The notes under the pieces are model-generated. The model was not told where the DNA came from. It did no database searches and saw only the letters and a list, made by a program, of their open reading frames with translations. A stretch of 64,000 nt of DNA. Source: an uncultured Collinsella sp. (GTDB lineage: Bacteria; Actinomycetota; Coriobacteriia; Coriobacteriales; Coriobacteriaceae). Location: contig UQQL01000003.1 of NCBI GenBank assembly GCA_900543275.1, forward strand, positions 4,444 through 68,443, given 5' to 3'. Below are positions 44,357 through 53,595 of the stretch, one piece after another; the first letter of the stretch is position 1; each line of letters begins with the position of its first letter. The position numbers were made by a program, and so were the translations under genes.

Positions 44357-47300
44357 ATGGGGGAACTCGAGCGCAACATGCGCGATGACGTGGGGCAGCC
44401 TCAAGGCAACGCTCCAAGTACAGACAATGGGGGACAAATGGATATGTTTGAGGACGAGCGCGAGCGCGCCTCGTTGCATCGCCGTGGCGCGATTGCACGC
44501 GGTGTAGCCAAGCGCGGCCTGGTGGCATTCCTGGCCTTTGCGATGGCCTTTGGCACCACGCCGGCTCAGTTGTGGGCCGAGGGCGCCGAGGGCATTGCCG
44601 AGGCTGTGGCTCAGGCTGCGACGCCGGGCGAGGACGCAGCGCTTGCGGGCGGTGCTGCCGACCAGGGTAAGGCCGAGGTTTCGGATTCCGAGGGCGCGCC
44701 TGCAGCTAGTGCCGCCACAACAGAGGCGGCAACTGGCGACGAGGGCCCGGCGACGGGGGAGAACCCTACCGCGAGCGAGCAGTCTTCGACGGCATCCGCT
44801 GGCCAAGCAGGATCTGCCGCCGTGGCTGCCGTCCAGGCAGAGAACCCGACGGAAACTGGCGATGTCGCCAAGAAGCAAGTCGAGGTCTCGTTCTCGATTG
44901 TCGGCACCGATGCCGACGGCAAGGCTCAGACCTGGGTGGCACCTACGCAGCTTAAGCTCGACGAGGGCGCGACGGCTGCGGATGCCTTCATTAAGCTGCA
45001 GGAGAAGACGGGCTTCAAGGCGGACTACGATCCGAACACGGCATACGGTTTCTACCTCGAAAGCATCACGTCCCCGAGCGATGGCCGCACGCTTGCCTTC
45101 GATCCGGCGACTTATGCCTACTGGCAGCTGTTTGTCGACGGCGCGTCTTCCTCGGTTGGCGCGAGCGGCGTCAAGCTCACCCAGGGGCAGAAGATTGAGT
45201 TTGCCTATACGGCTGGTAGCTCGTCCCCTGTCGTTAAGGACCAGGTTGCCGCAAATGTGACCGTCATTGGTCGTGATGCCCAGGGCAAGACTCAGACTTG
45301 GGTCGATAACGCGCAGTATGTGGTGACGTCCGGCTCGAACGCACTTGACCTTACGAAGGTCGCGCTCGAGGCGAATGACATCGATGCCGTTGTTGCGGGC
45401 TCCTTCATTCTGAGCCTTAAGTACAACGGCGTTGAGCTGGGTAAGCCGCTCGATTATTCGACCTATTGGCAGCTGTTCATCAACGGCAAGTCGAGCGACT
45501 GCACGGCAGACAATGTCACCATTCATGCTGGCGATACCGTTACGTGGTTCTACGGTGGCTGGGGCGACCAGTTGCCCTCCGATTCTGTCCATGCTTCCGT
45601 TCAGGTCCTCGGTAAGGACAAGGACGGCAAGCAGCAGGTTTGGGCTTCGACGGGTCAGATGAGTCTCAAGGCGGGCTCTACTGCCAAGGATCTGCTGGAG
45701 CAGACCGGTCTTGATCTCGTTACTAGTGAAGAGTCTTGGGGCTGGTGCCTCAGCGGCATTAAATCGCCGCTCGACGGTAAGACCTATAAGTATGATCCTG
45801 CGACCAAAAGTTATTGGCAGTTCTATGTAAATGGCAAGTTCGCCCAGGTCGGGGCTGGCAACTACGAGCTCCATGAGGGCGATGCCGTCACCTTTATGTA
45901 TGGTGCTGACGCCGATGCCCTTCCTGGTCAGGTTCTTGGGTCTGTCGATGTTATCGGTCCCGATGTCAACGGCAACAATGCTCGCTGGGGCTCGGCAAGC
46001 AACGTTTCTTTGCCTGAAGGCTCTACTGCCCAGAACCTTATTGAGACGGTTCTGAAGGCCAAGGGCGTTACGTACAACGGCTCCCAGAGTGGTGAGTACT
46101 GGTTCCTCAATTCCATCAACTCGCCGTTCGATCACAAGCCGTATGCCTGGGATGCTGCGACCAATAAATCTTGGCATCTGTATATCAATGGAGAGCCCTC
46201 CTTACTCTGCGCCAACCAGATTACGCTCAAGAGCGGCGATAAGGTTACGCTTGCCTATACCACCGACGATTCGCCCATGCCCGATCCCGACAAGATTGTC
46301 GTGGACCCGAGTGCGACGACTCCTGATTGGGATGCCGAGTGGGCCGGCTACGGTAACAGCGGCAACGGTACGTCTGTTACGGACGCCAAGACGCCTGCGC
46401 AGGCCGCCGGTCTTAAGTGGGCCTTCGATTGGAAGGCCGAGTCTGGTCAGCAGTATGCCAACTGCAGCGAGCCTGTCATTGCTAACGGTTTTGTGTACAT
46501 CGCGACCGAGAACGAGCTCATTAAGATCGATTCGTCCACGGGTAAAAAGGTTGCCTCTGCGCCGCTTGCCTCCAAGGTGAGCTATACCTCTCGTCCGATC
46601 TATACCAATGGCCTTATCATCGTTCCGCTCAACGGCGGTGCGGTCCAGGCGATTACTGCGGACAAGCTGATCTGCAAGTGGCTGACGCCTGGTTTGACGG
46701 ACTTGACGCAGAGCTCCTGCACCGTGGTTTCGGATGGCGAGTACGTCTATGTTGGTACGGTCGATATTTCGTATGACGAGAACTACAACGCGACCTACGG
46801 CAACGGCTCCCTGAAGCGTATCAAGATTGCCACGGGCGAAGTTTCTTGGCAGAACATCGACCCTGCCGAGGGCTATTACTGGACTGGTGCGGCTTTGACG
46901 GATAAGTATGCCATCGTTCCTACGAGCGCGGGTACGCTTAAGTGCATTGATAAGACGACGGGCGATGTCGTTTCGACCATGAAGCTCGGCGCTGTCGCAA
47001 ATGCCGATTGCATTGCCGATCCGTCCAATGGTTCGACCTTCTATCAGATGACGCACGACGGAAAGCTCCATGTGATTTCGCTTTCGGCGAAGGGCGTGTT
47101 GAGTGAACAGAAGACGGTTGATCTGGGCCTTACGAATAACATGAGCGCTCCGGCGGTGGCTGGCGAAAACTTGATTGTCGGCGGACAGACGGCTACTGGC
47201 TCTGCTCTGGTTCTCTATAACCTGAAGACGGGTAAGACCACGATGGTCGCTGCTGCCGACGGCAAGGCGCTGCCGGCTGGCCTCAACGGCATTGCTGCTA

Positions 47301-48244
47301 CTCCGCTGGTGAGTGTTCAGGGCGGCAAGACCTACGTGTACTTCACCGTGAACAGCGCGGATAGCAAGGATTACGTCAACTACTCTGCTGGTGGTGGCGT
47401 GTATCGCTATACGCTTGGCGACGCAGAGGCGACGCAGATTTATGATGCGGCTGGCCATTACCAGTACTGTGACTCTCCGGTCATTGCCGATGCTTCTGGC
47501 AACCTGTACTACATCAATGATTCGGGTACTCTGTTCAAGCTGGGGGCTGTCGAGTCTTGGACGGTTGCCTTTAATTCCAACGGCGGGTCTGCTTGCGACA
47601 CTAAGTTTGTTGCTACGGCCGACGGCAAGCTGGTCAAGCCGGCCGATCCGACGCGCGATGGCTACACTTTCGGCGGTTGGTATACCGATGAGGCTTGCAC
47701 GCAGGCGTATGACTTCAGTACGCCAGTGACGGCCGATCTGACACTGTATGCCAAGTGGACCAAGAATGCCGTTAACCCTGGCGGCAATGGCGGTTCTGGC
47801 ACTAATGGTGGCAACGGTGGCGCTGGCAACGGTTCCGGCGCTGGCGCTGGCACTGGCACGGGTTCCGGCTCCGGCTCTAAGGGCCAGCAGGCCGGCGGCG
47901 CTATCGCCCCGGGTCATAAGCCGACGACCAAGACGACGGTGTCGACCAAGACCGAGACCAAGGACAACAAGTCCGACAAGAAGGACACCGATAAGTCCGA
48001 TAAGAAGGACGAGAAGAAGTCTGACAAGAAGTCTGACAAGAAGGACAACAAGTCCGACAAGAAGTCCGATTCCAAGTCCGATTCCAAGTCCGATACGGGT
48101 GCTGCTTCCACGACCACTGCTAAGAAGTCCTCTAGTGCTTCCGAGCAGGAGACTGGCACCAACCCGCTCGCCATTGTTGGCGTTGCCGCCGGCGTCATCG
48201 GTCTCGCCATCGTCGGCGTGTTCGTGTTCACCAAACGTCGGTAG
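44357..48244 (+). CDS. Large B12-regulated surface protein: four DUF4430 domains, beta-propeller, InlB-type repeat
   Basis: About 1295 residues. Signal segment AKRGLVAFLAFAMAFGTTP near 51-69, then an Ala/Glu-rich linker. Four DUF4430 (transcobalamin C-terminal-like) domains follow, each ending in a tryptophan-rich YWQLFVDG-type motif; they lie at about 44880-45220, 45240-45560, 45590-45910 and 45935-46270. A PQQ-like beta-propeller (about 46390-47560; NGFVYIATENELIKIDSSTGKK) and an InlB B-repeat (GYTFGGWYTDEACTQAYDF) come next. A Gly/Ser linker, a Lys/Ser/Asp repeat wall-spanning stalk and a final membrane helix with FTKRR complete it. The cobalamin riboswitch upstream and the domains suggest surface B12 or corrinoid capture. 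ATG at 44438 is an alternative start. Confidence 0.88.
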   Translation: MGELERNMRDDVGQPQGNAPSTDNGGQMDMFEDERERASLHRRGAIARGVAKRGLVAFLAFAMAFGTTPAQLWAEGAEGIAEAVAQAATPGEDAALAGGAADQGKAEVSDSEGAPAASAATTEAATGDEGPATGENPTASEQSSTASAGQAGSAAVAAVQAENPTETGDVAKKQVEVSFSIVGTDADGKAQTWVAPTQLKLDEGATAADAFIKLQEKTGFKADYDPNTAYGFYLESITSPSDGRTLAFDPATYAYWQLFVDGASSSVGASGVKLTQGQKIEFAYTAGSSSPVVKDQVAANVTVIGRDAQGKTQTWVDNAQYVVTSGSNALDLTKVALEANDIDAVVAGSFILSLKYNGVELGKPLDYSTYWQLFINGKSSDCTADNVTIHAGDTVTWFYGGWGDQLPSDSVHASVQVLGKDKDGKQQVWASTGQMSLKAGSTAKDLLEQTGLDLVTSEESWGWCLSGIKSPLDGKTYKYDPATKSYWQFYVNGKFAQVGAGNYELHEGDAVTFMYGADADALPGQVLGSVDVIGPDVNGNNARWGSASNVSLPEGSTAQNLIETVLKAKGVTYNGSQSGEYWFLNSINSPFDHKPYAWDAATNKSWHLYINGEPSLLCANQITLKSGDKVTLAYTTDDSPMPDPDKIVVDPSATTPDWDAEWAGYGNSGNGTSVTDAKTPAQAAGLKWAFDWKAESGQQYANCSEPVIANGFVYIATENELIKIDSSTGKKVASAPLASKVSYTSRPIYTNGLIIVPLNGGAVQAITADKLICKWLTPGLTDLTQSSCTVVSDGEYVYVGTVDISYDENYNATYGNGSLKRIKIATGEVSWQNIDPAEGYYWTGAALTDKYAIVPTSAGTLKCIDKTTGDVVSTMKLGAVANADCIADPSNGSTFYQMTHDGKLHVISLSAKGVLSEQKTVDLGLTNNMSAPAVAGENLIVGGQTATGSALVLYNLKTGKTTMVAAADGKALPAGLNGIAATPLVSVQGGKTYVYFTVNSADSKDYVNYSAGGGVYRYTLGDAEATQIYDAAGHYQYCDSPVIADASGNLYYINDSGTLFKLGAVESWTVAFNSNGGSACDTKFVATADGKLVKPADPTRDGYTFGGWYTDEACTQAYDFSTPVTADLTLYAKWTKNAVNPGGNGGSGTNGGNGGAGNGSGAGAGTGTGSGSGSKGQQAGGAIAPGHKPTTKTTVSTKTETKDNKSDKKDTDKSDKKDEKKSDKKSDKKDNKSDKKSDSKSDSKSDTGAASTTTAKKSSSASEQETGTNPLAIVGVAAGVIGLAIVGVFVFTKRR
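47950..48100 (+). repeat. Lys-Ser-Asp tandem repeat in the stalk of the surface protein
   Basis: Repeats of AAGTCCGACAAGAAG and variants encode KSDKK units, a low-complexity spacer before the membrane anchor. Repeat number may vary between strains. Confidence 0.75.
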
Positions 48245-49129
48245 GTGAGGGCTGTGTCCAATAAATCCAAGGACGCTGACCCCAAGCAACCAGATTCCTC
48301 GTTCATTCAGTTCGACGAAGCAAAGCAACAGGGCGCCGCTTCGGCGGCGTCCGCCCCTCGTCGCAAGACGCTCCTCGGCGTCCTGACTGCCGCGTGCACC
48401 ATTCTGATCGTCGTCTCGCTGGGTTTCGTCCATCCTTCCGAGAGCGGTGCCTGGTCCATCGACTGGATCATTCAGACCGTGACGGGGGAGAGCGTCGTCA
48501 CCAAGGACACCAAGGTGTCTGGCTCGACTACGACTTCGGGCGAGGCCAGTTCCAAGGATTCCAAGTCATCGAATGACGCAAAAGATGAGTCCAAGTCCAA
48601 GGACGATTCCGAGTCTTCAAACAAGGAATCGGACAAGAACTCGGATAACAAGAAGTCCGAGGACCAGGACGGCAAGAAGTCTGGCGATAAATCCGCTGCC
48701 CAAAATACGGGAGCCGGTGATACTTCCAATGCGTCTGGCGGTGGCCAGTCGTCTGATGGAGCCTCATCCTCTAATGGTGGAAACGCCTCCTCGGGCGGCC
48801 AGAGCGGCTCGCAGGAGTCCAGCTACGTAACAGTGACGGTTTCGGTCACATCGAGCGCTGTGGGCAATCCTGTGTCCTCTGGTGGCACCTTTACCTTTAA
48901 CGAAGGCGCTACCGTCTACGATGCCCTGTGCGCGCTGGGCCTTTCCGTCAACGCACACGGCTCATCGTACGGCACGTATGTTTCTGCGATTGGTGGTTTG
49001 GCCGAGAAACAGTATGGCGGCACGAGTGGCTGGATGTACTCCGTCAACGACTCAACGCCCATGACGGCCTGCAGCAACTACGTTCTCTCCAACGGCGACA
49101 ACGTGGTCTGGTATTACGTTACAGGCTAG
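48245..49129 (+). CDS. Membrane-anchored DUF4430 protein, partner of the B12 surface protein
   Basis: A 294-residue protein starting directly after the preceding stop. The cytoplasmic N-terminus is short, and a membrane helix lies at about 40-60 (LLGVLTAACTILIVVSLGF). A Ser/Lys/Asp-rich stalk (about 80-190) leads to one DUF4430 domain (about 195-294) with GATVYDALCALGLSV, GWMYSVND and NVVWYYVTG. The first gene is anchored by its C-terminus and this one by its N-terminus. It probably hands B12 on to a transporter not in this window. GTG at 48254 is an alternative start. A strong terminator follows. Confidence 0.85.
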   Translation: MRAVSNKSKDADPKQPDSSFIQFDEAKQQGAASAASAPRRKTLLGVLTAACTILIVVSLGFVHPSESGAWSIDWIIQTVTGESVVTKDTKVSGSTTTSGEASSKDSKSSNDAKDESKSKDDSESSNKESDKNSDNKKSEDQDGKKSGDKSAAQNTGAGDTSNASGGGQSSDGASSSNGGNASSGGQSGSQESSYVTVTVSVTSSAVGNPVSSGGTFTFNEGATVYDALCALGLSVNAHGSSYGTYVSAIGGLAEKQYGGTSGWMYSVNDSTPMTACSNYVLSNGDNVVWYYVTG

Positions 49130-49151
49130 AGGCCTCGACATAGCGCGCCAG

Positions 49152-49190
49152 ACGGGCGGTTCGGACAAACATCCGGGCCGCCCGTTTTTC
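49152..49190 (+). terminator. Terminator of the DUF4430 operon
   Basis: ACGGGCGG pairs with CCGCCCGT, with a further inner CGGA/TCCG pairing, followed by TTTTT. Confidence 0.9.
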
Positions 49191-49228
49191 ATGCGAATGG
49201 GATTGGGTTGCCGGGTCTCTCGGTAAAC

Positions 49229-49262
49229 AAAAAACCGGTTGGAATGGGAATTCCAACCGGTT
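49229..49262 (-). terminator. Terminator of the first GtrA gene
   Basis: AACCGGTTGGAA pairs perfectly with TTCCAACCGGTT. On the reverse strand six T residues follow. Confidence 0.92.
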
Positions 49263-49288
49263 ATACATTCAAGCAAATAGCGAATCGA

Positions 49289-49696
49289 CTACGACCGTGC
49301 GCCCTCGAGGAAGAAGCGACGGCTGAAGTAGTTGTACCAGGTGACGAGGAACGTGGCGATGGCCTTCATGGCCTGGTAGCCGATGCTCAAAAACGTGACG
49401 CCCACAAACATGTATAGGTCGTTGAGGCCCAGGCCAATCACCGACAGGATGGTGAAGATCGTGAACTCGCGCTTGCGGCTCATGCCCTCGCGGTGGTCGA
49501 ACACGTACTTCATGCTGAGCCAGTAGTTGACCACGACGGACGTGGTAAACGAGACCGTGGTGCTCATCAAAAAGTCGAGGTGAAACAGCTCGACGAGCGC
49601 AATGAGCATACCCCAGTCGATGCCAAAGGAGATAAGGCCCACGACAGCGAACTTGAGGAACTGCTTGGTATGAGGTTGTGCCAGTGCCTTGCGCAC
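49289..49696 (-). CDS. GtrA-family membrane protein
   Basis: A 135-residue protein with four membrane helices. QFLKFAVVGLISFGIDWGMLI and NYWLSMKYVFDHREG are GtrA signatures. The family helps move lipid-linked sugars across the membrane for glycan or teichoic acid decoration. It is a paralogue of the gene at 49915. The predicted start is GTG at 49696, and no strong ribosome binding site precedes it. Confidence 0.9.
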   Translation of the reverse strand: MRKALAQPHTKQFLKFAVVGLISFGIDWGMLIALVELFHLDFLMSTTVSFTTSVVVNYWLSMKYVFDHREGMSRKREFTIFTILSVIGLGLNDLYMFVGVTFLSIGYQAMKAIATFLVTWYNYFSRRFFLEGARS

Positions 49697-49844
49697 GTAA
49701 TCACATCCAATGCGTTGATAAATCGAGCAGAGGATACTTTAGAGCTTTTGCAAGGGAAACGTAAGGTCTTTGCCAAGAACTATACGAACTCGCCAAATTT
49801 TCAAGAGCTAATCCGCAAACGTTGAAAATTTGCCCGTAAACGAG

Positions 49845-49889
49845 CAAAACCCACGAACAACACAGCGCTCGACGCGCGTCATCCGTGGG
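49845..49889 (-). terminator. Possible terminator of the second GtrA gene
   Basis: CCCACG and CGTGGG pair across a 28-base loop, and on the reverse strand TTTTGC follows. Confidence 0.4.
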
Positions 49890-49914
49890 CATCGTAAAGC
49901 TGTAAGGTTGCGAG

Positions 49915-50310
49915 TTACTTGGTCTCGTCGCCTTCCAGGAAGATCTTTCGGGTCACAAAGTTGTAGACCATGACAAGCGCGGTGGCGCAGATCTTGGCGA
50001 TATTGGCCTCGAGTCCCAGGCCGGCGTTGAGTGTCAACACGATACCGTCGTTGAGTGCCAGGCCGATCACGGACAGCACGACAAAGATAATGAACTCGCG
50101 GCGGCGGCTTATGCCTTCCTTGTGCGCAAACACGTACTTCATGCTGGCGACGTAATTAAAGATGAGTGAGACGATAAAGCCGCTGGTGTTGGCGATTAGG
50201 ATGTTGAGGCCCAGACCGTAGTGGAGCAGATTCATAATGCCAAAGTCGATAACCGTGGCAATGACACCGACGACGCCAAATTTCATGATCTGCGCAAGGA
50301 GCTTTTGCAT
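49915..50310 (-). CDS. GtrA-family membrane protein (paralogue)
   Basis: A 131-residue protein from ATG at 50310, with AGG upstream. It has four membrane helices, and IMKFGVVGVIATVIDFGIMN and NYVASMKYVFAHKEGISRRREF closely parallel the gene at 49289. The two are tandem copies separated by 218 bases with their own terminators, so they may be separately expressed. No glycosyltransferase gene is adjacent to indicate the substrate. Confidence 0.9.
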   Translation of the reverse strand: MQKLLAQIMKFGVVGVIATVIDFGIMNLLHYGLGLNILIANTSGFIVSLIFNYVASMKYVFAHKEGISRRREFIIFVVLSVIGLALNDGIVLTLNAGLGLEANIAKICATALVMVYNFVTRKIFLEGDETK

Positions 50311-50340
50311 GGTACCTGCCTTAAGCTGGCGCCGAAGCGC

Positions 50341-50382
50341 CGCGGGGATGACAAACTTGGCACAGTTTAGCCAATCCCCGCG
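50341..50382 (-). repeat. Hairpin between fbp and GtrA genes
   Basis: CGCGGGGAT and ATCCCCGCG pair perfectly across a 24-base loop. There is no T tract on the reverse strand, so termination is uncertain. Confidence 0.4.
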
Positions 50383-50389
50383 GGTGGGG

Positions 50390-52306
50390 CTAGGCGCGCT
50401 CCTCGATAGCACCGTTTCTATATGCATCGAGCAGCTGGCGCAGGTCCTGGATCTGGCTGCGGATCTTGGCGCCGGTATCGGTGTCGCTCACCATGCGGCG
50501 ACGGTCTGCTTGGTCAAAACGGTTGGTCTCGCTCTCGATGTCCACGTTGCGTGTGAGTGCCTCGGCAACCGTCGTAAAGGCCCGGTGCGACTTGAGGCGG
50601 CAGCCGCGCGAGCTCGAGATGAGCGTATAGCCGGCGATACCCGTCTTGGGATGGTAAGCGCGGCAGAAGCCGCCATCGATGACCAGCAGCTTGCCCTCGG
50701 CGCGGATGGGCTGCTCGCCCTTGGTGGTTTTAACGGGCGTGTGGCCGTTGATGATGTGACCGGTCGGTGAGCATGCCATGGGCGCGACGCCAAACTCGCG
50801 CATGATGTCGTCGCAGACCGAGGGCGACTTGGTAAGCGTAAAGTACGGGTCCATCGGCTCGACCCAGGTGCTCTTATCGGCGATATAGGCGCGCTCAAAG
50901 GTACGCACCAGGCGTCCGCTGGCGGGTGAGTTAAAGCCGATCCACAGGTACCACATCCAGTCGAGGGCGTCGCGGTCGCCCATGCGCCAGGCGCGGCGGG
51001 CGATGTGGTCGCAAAAATCGAGATAATCGCGGCCAGCGTGCCAGGTGCCCAGGCAGTTCATGCTGCTAAAGGTGCCGTCTTCGTTGAGTGGCACGCAGCC
51101 GTGGAAGAGCAGGTTGCCGTTGGCGACTTTGTACATCGAGCCGTGGGAATAGAGGAAATCGATATGGCGATGCAGGTGATCGGCGGTGACGAACTCGGAC
51201 ACGAGCTTGTCGATGATGTGCTGCTCCTGAGACGTGAGCGTATAGGGGTCCGCCGGGTCGACGGTGGGGAAGTCGTTGGTCGTGAGCGGCCATACGCTGC
51301 CGTCGGCGAGCGTGACCGTGCCGGTGTCGTGATCGATCTTGTCGAGTAACAGGCGGTCGGTCATGTCGAACTCGGGATGGCGCTGGATAATCTGGCCCTC
51401 GAGCTTAAAGAGCAGCACGTTGATGGCCTTGATCAGCGGGGTGATGGACTCACCGGCGGTGTAGGTGGCATCAGCATAGGCGACAAGTTCACGCAGCGAG
51501 ATGCCGTAGTCGTTCTCGAGGATCTCGTAGTTGTCGTAGCGTAGGTTGTTGCGCAGCACCGTGGCGATGCAGGCGGGCTCACCGGCCGCAGCGCCCATCC
51601 ACAGCAGGTCGTGGTTGCCCCACTGGATGTCGAGTGAATGGTAGGTGAGCAGGCGGTCCATAATCTTGGCCGCGCCGCCACCGCGGTCGAAGATATCGCC
51701 CACCAGGTGCAGGTGGTCGACGGCCAGCCGCTTGATGAGCGAGGCGAGCGACTCGATAAAGTCGTCGGCGCTGGCGGTCTCCAGGATGGACTCCACGATG
51801 CGCTCGTGATAGCGCACGCGATAGTTGTTCTCGTCCGGGTGCGTGTGCAACAACTCGTCGATGATATAGGCGTAATCGCGCGGGATGGCCTTACGCACTT
51901 TGGAGCGCGTGTAGCGGCTTGAAAGCGAACGAGCGACCATGATGAGCTGGTCAAGCATCGTCTTGTACCAGGTGGGCGAGTCCTCGCGCTGGCTGCGGAC
52001 CAGCTCGATCTTCTCGTGCGGGTAGTAGATGAGCGTGCACAGCTCGCCCTTTTCGTCAAAGGAGAGCGTTTCGCCAAAGATCTCGTCGACATGCTCGCGC
52101 ACGACGCCCGAGCAGTTGTTGAGGATGTGCATAAAGGCTTCGTACTCGCCATGCACGTCGCTCATAAAATGTTCGGTGCCTTTGGGCAGGTTGAGAATGG
52201 CCGAGAGATTGATGATCTCGGTAAACGCGGATTGCTCGGTGGGAAATTGTTTCGACAGCAGACGCAGATACTTGAAGTCTTGCGGATTGCGATCGAATGC
52301 GACCAT
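50390..52306 (-). CDS. fbp: Class III fructose-1,6-bisphosphatase
   Basis: The gluconeogenic phosphatase that makes fructose 6-phosphate, 638 residues, of the large class III (Bacillus-type). The metallophosphatase motifs are clear: FMSDVHGEYEAF (about 47-58), GDIFDRGGGAAKIMDRL, IQWGNHDLLWMG and INGHTPVK. ATG at 52306 follows GGAAGG; the longer frame to 52351 lacks a site. A perfect 10-base palindrome just upstream (52334-52363) may be an operator. Confidence 0.96.
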   Translation of the reverse strand: MVAFDRNPQDFKYLRLLSKQFPTEQSAFTEIINLSAILNLPKGTEHFMSDVHGEYEAFMHILNNCSGVVREHVDEIFGETLSFDEKGELCTLIYYPHEKIELVRSQREDSPTWYKTMLDQLIMVARSLSSRYTRSKVRKAIPRDYAYIIDELLHTHPDENNYRVRYHERIVESILETASADDFIESLASLIKRLAVDHLHLVGDIFDRGGGAAKIMDRLLTYHSLDIQWGNHDLLWMGAAAGEPACIATVLRNNLRYDNYEILENDYGISLRELVAYADATYTAGESITPLIKAINVLLFKLEGQIIQRHPEFDMTDRLLLDKIDHDTGTVTLADGSVWPLTTNDFPTVDPADPYTLTSQEQHIIDKLVSEFVTADHLHRHIDFLYSHGSMYKVANGNLLFHGCVPLNEDGTFSSMNCLGTWHAGRDYLDFCDHIARRAWRMGDRDALDWMWYLWIGFNSPASGRLVRTFERAYIADKSTWVEPMDPYFTLTKSPSVCDDIMREFGVAPMACSPTGHIINGHTPVKTTKGEQPIRAEGKLLVIDGGFCRAYHPKTGIAGYTLISSSRGCRLKSHRAFTTVAEALTRNVDIESETNRFDQADRRRMVSDTDTGAKIRSQIQDLRQLLDAYRNGAIEERA

Positions 52307-52624
52307 GAAACACCTTCCGATGGGGTTGGTAAAACTGATAAACAGCGTCAAACGTTTATCAGTATGCGCCGCTTTTGTTTCGATTGGGGATGGGCAGCCG
52401 AATTGTTAGCCGAACGGTTTGGTAAATCGATTTAGTGGAGGTAGATATGGCGGTTGAGTGGAGACGTAGGGTCGTTTTTACAGACGTATGCCTCCGGGAT
52501 CGATAGAGATGATGACGGTAAAGATGTTCACTACCTTTGGCTCTATTTGGTAAATAGTGGACATTTGTACCGTATTTATGCTTGCTGTGCGATAATTTTT
52601 ATAACTATACGTAAGGAGCCTCAT
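52307..52624. other. 318-base region between divergent fbp and DegV genes
   Basis: It contains the fbp palindrome at 52334-52363 and an AT-rich stretch (52540-52620) with GATAAT near 52592 and TATACG near 52606, which are candidate -10 elements for the DegV gene. No gene is evident. Confidence 0.4.
52334..52363. promoter_or_regulatory. Candidate operator upstream of fbp
   Basis: ACTGATAAAC and GTTTATCAGT are perfect inverted repeats separated by ten bases, 28 bases before the fbp ATG. Half-sites one helical turn apart fit a dimeric repressor. Confidence 0.5.
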
Positions 52625-53515
52625 ATGAGTGATTTTGTCCTGACCTGTGAATCCGCCGCCGATCGAACTCGGGAGTTCTTTGAATCGCGCAATATCCCTG
52701 TCGTGTGTTTTCATTACGAGATCGACGATGTTGTCTATACGGACGATCTGTATCAGTCGATTACGCCGGACGAGTTTTTTGCCCAGATATCCGCGGGCGC
52801 CATGCCCAAGACGTCTCAGGTGAGCGTGGGTGAGTACGAAGAGTTTTGGGAGCCGCTTGTTGCCGAGGGCAAAGACGTGCTGCACCTGACGTTGTCATCG
52901 GGTATTTCGGGCACGTATGGATCGGCCTGCGTTGCGGCGCAGATGCTCGCGGATCGCTATCCCCAGGGCGGCAAGGTGTGCGTCATCGATTCGCTGGGGG
53001 CGTCTTCGGGCTTTGGCCTGTTGCTGGAATATGCCGCCGATGTGCGCGATAGCGGGGCTTCACTCGACGAGACGGCTGCCTGGATCGAGGAGCACAAGCT
53101 CAACCTGCACCACTGGTTCTTCTCGACCGATCTGTCGAGCTACCTGCGCGGCGGTCGCATTTCGGCTGCGAGCGCGATCATCGGCACGGCGCTTAAGATT
53201 TGCCCGCTTATGACGGTCGATTGCGAAGGTGGGCTGTTGCCACGTGAGAAGATTCGCACTAAGAAGCGCGCGATTTCCGAGATGGCTCAGACCATGATGG
53301 CACACGTGCAGGACGGTGCGGATTATTCGGGTAAGTGCGTCATGTCGCACTCGGCGTGCCGCGAGGATGCCGAGGCAGTTGCGGCGCTGATCGAGGAACA
53401 GATTCCGCAGCTTAAAGGCAAGATTGAGATCAATAACATCGGTACTCTGATTGGCTCGCATACCGGACCTGGTACGGTGGCGCTCTTCTTTATGGGCGAC
53501 AAGCGCGTGGATTAG
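52625..53515 (+). CDS. DegV-family fatty-acid-binding protein
   Basis: A 296-residue DegV protein. The family binds fatty acids, and relatives (FakB) present them to the fatty acid kinase FakA. CESAADRTREFFESRNI, MPKTSQVSVGEY, VLHLTLSSGISGTYGSA and VIDSLGASSGFGLL are family motifs; SSGISGTY and a C-terminal GSHTGPGTVALFF line the lipid site. ATG at 52625 follows AAGGAG. No fakA gene is nearby. Confidence 0.93.
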   Translation: MSDFVLTCESAADRTREFFESRNIPVVCFHYEIDDVVYTDDLYQSITPDEFFAQISAGAMPKTSQVSVGEYEEFWEPLVAEGKDVLHLTLSSGISGTYGSACVAAQMLADRYPQGGKVCVIDSLGASSGFGLLLEYAADVRDSGASLDETAAWIEEHKLNLHHWFFSTDLSSYLRGGRISAASAIIGTALKICPLMTVDCEGGLLPREKIRTKKRAISEMAQTMMAHVQDGADYSGKCVMSHSACREDAEAVAALIEEQIPQLKGKIEINNIGTLIGSHTGPGTVALFFMGDKRVD

Positions 53516-53551
53516 TTTGCCCCATCACATCGCTGCATGATTGCTCAAACG

Positions 53552-53584
53552 AAAACGGCCCGCCTCACGTTTGTGGGGCGGGCC
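53552..53584 (-). terminator. Terminator between convergent DegV and unknown gene
   Basis: GGCCCGCC pairs with GGCGGGCC. On the reverse strand GTTTTCGTTT follows, so it serves the 53596 gene best; it may also act forward. Confidence 0.75.
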
Positions 53585-53595
53585 AAGATGTTTTG

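Noticed and set aside
47950..48100. CRISPR-like array
   Set aside because: The repeats are in-frame KSDKK codons with no spacers of constant length; no CRISPR array was seen anywhere in the window.
46202..48433. 743-codon reverse frame over the DUF4430 surface protein
   Set aside because: Antisense to a coherent multi-domain protein; it has no recognisable domain and no start signal.
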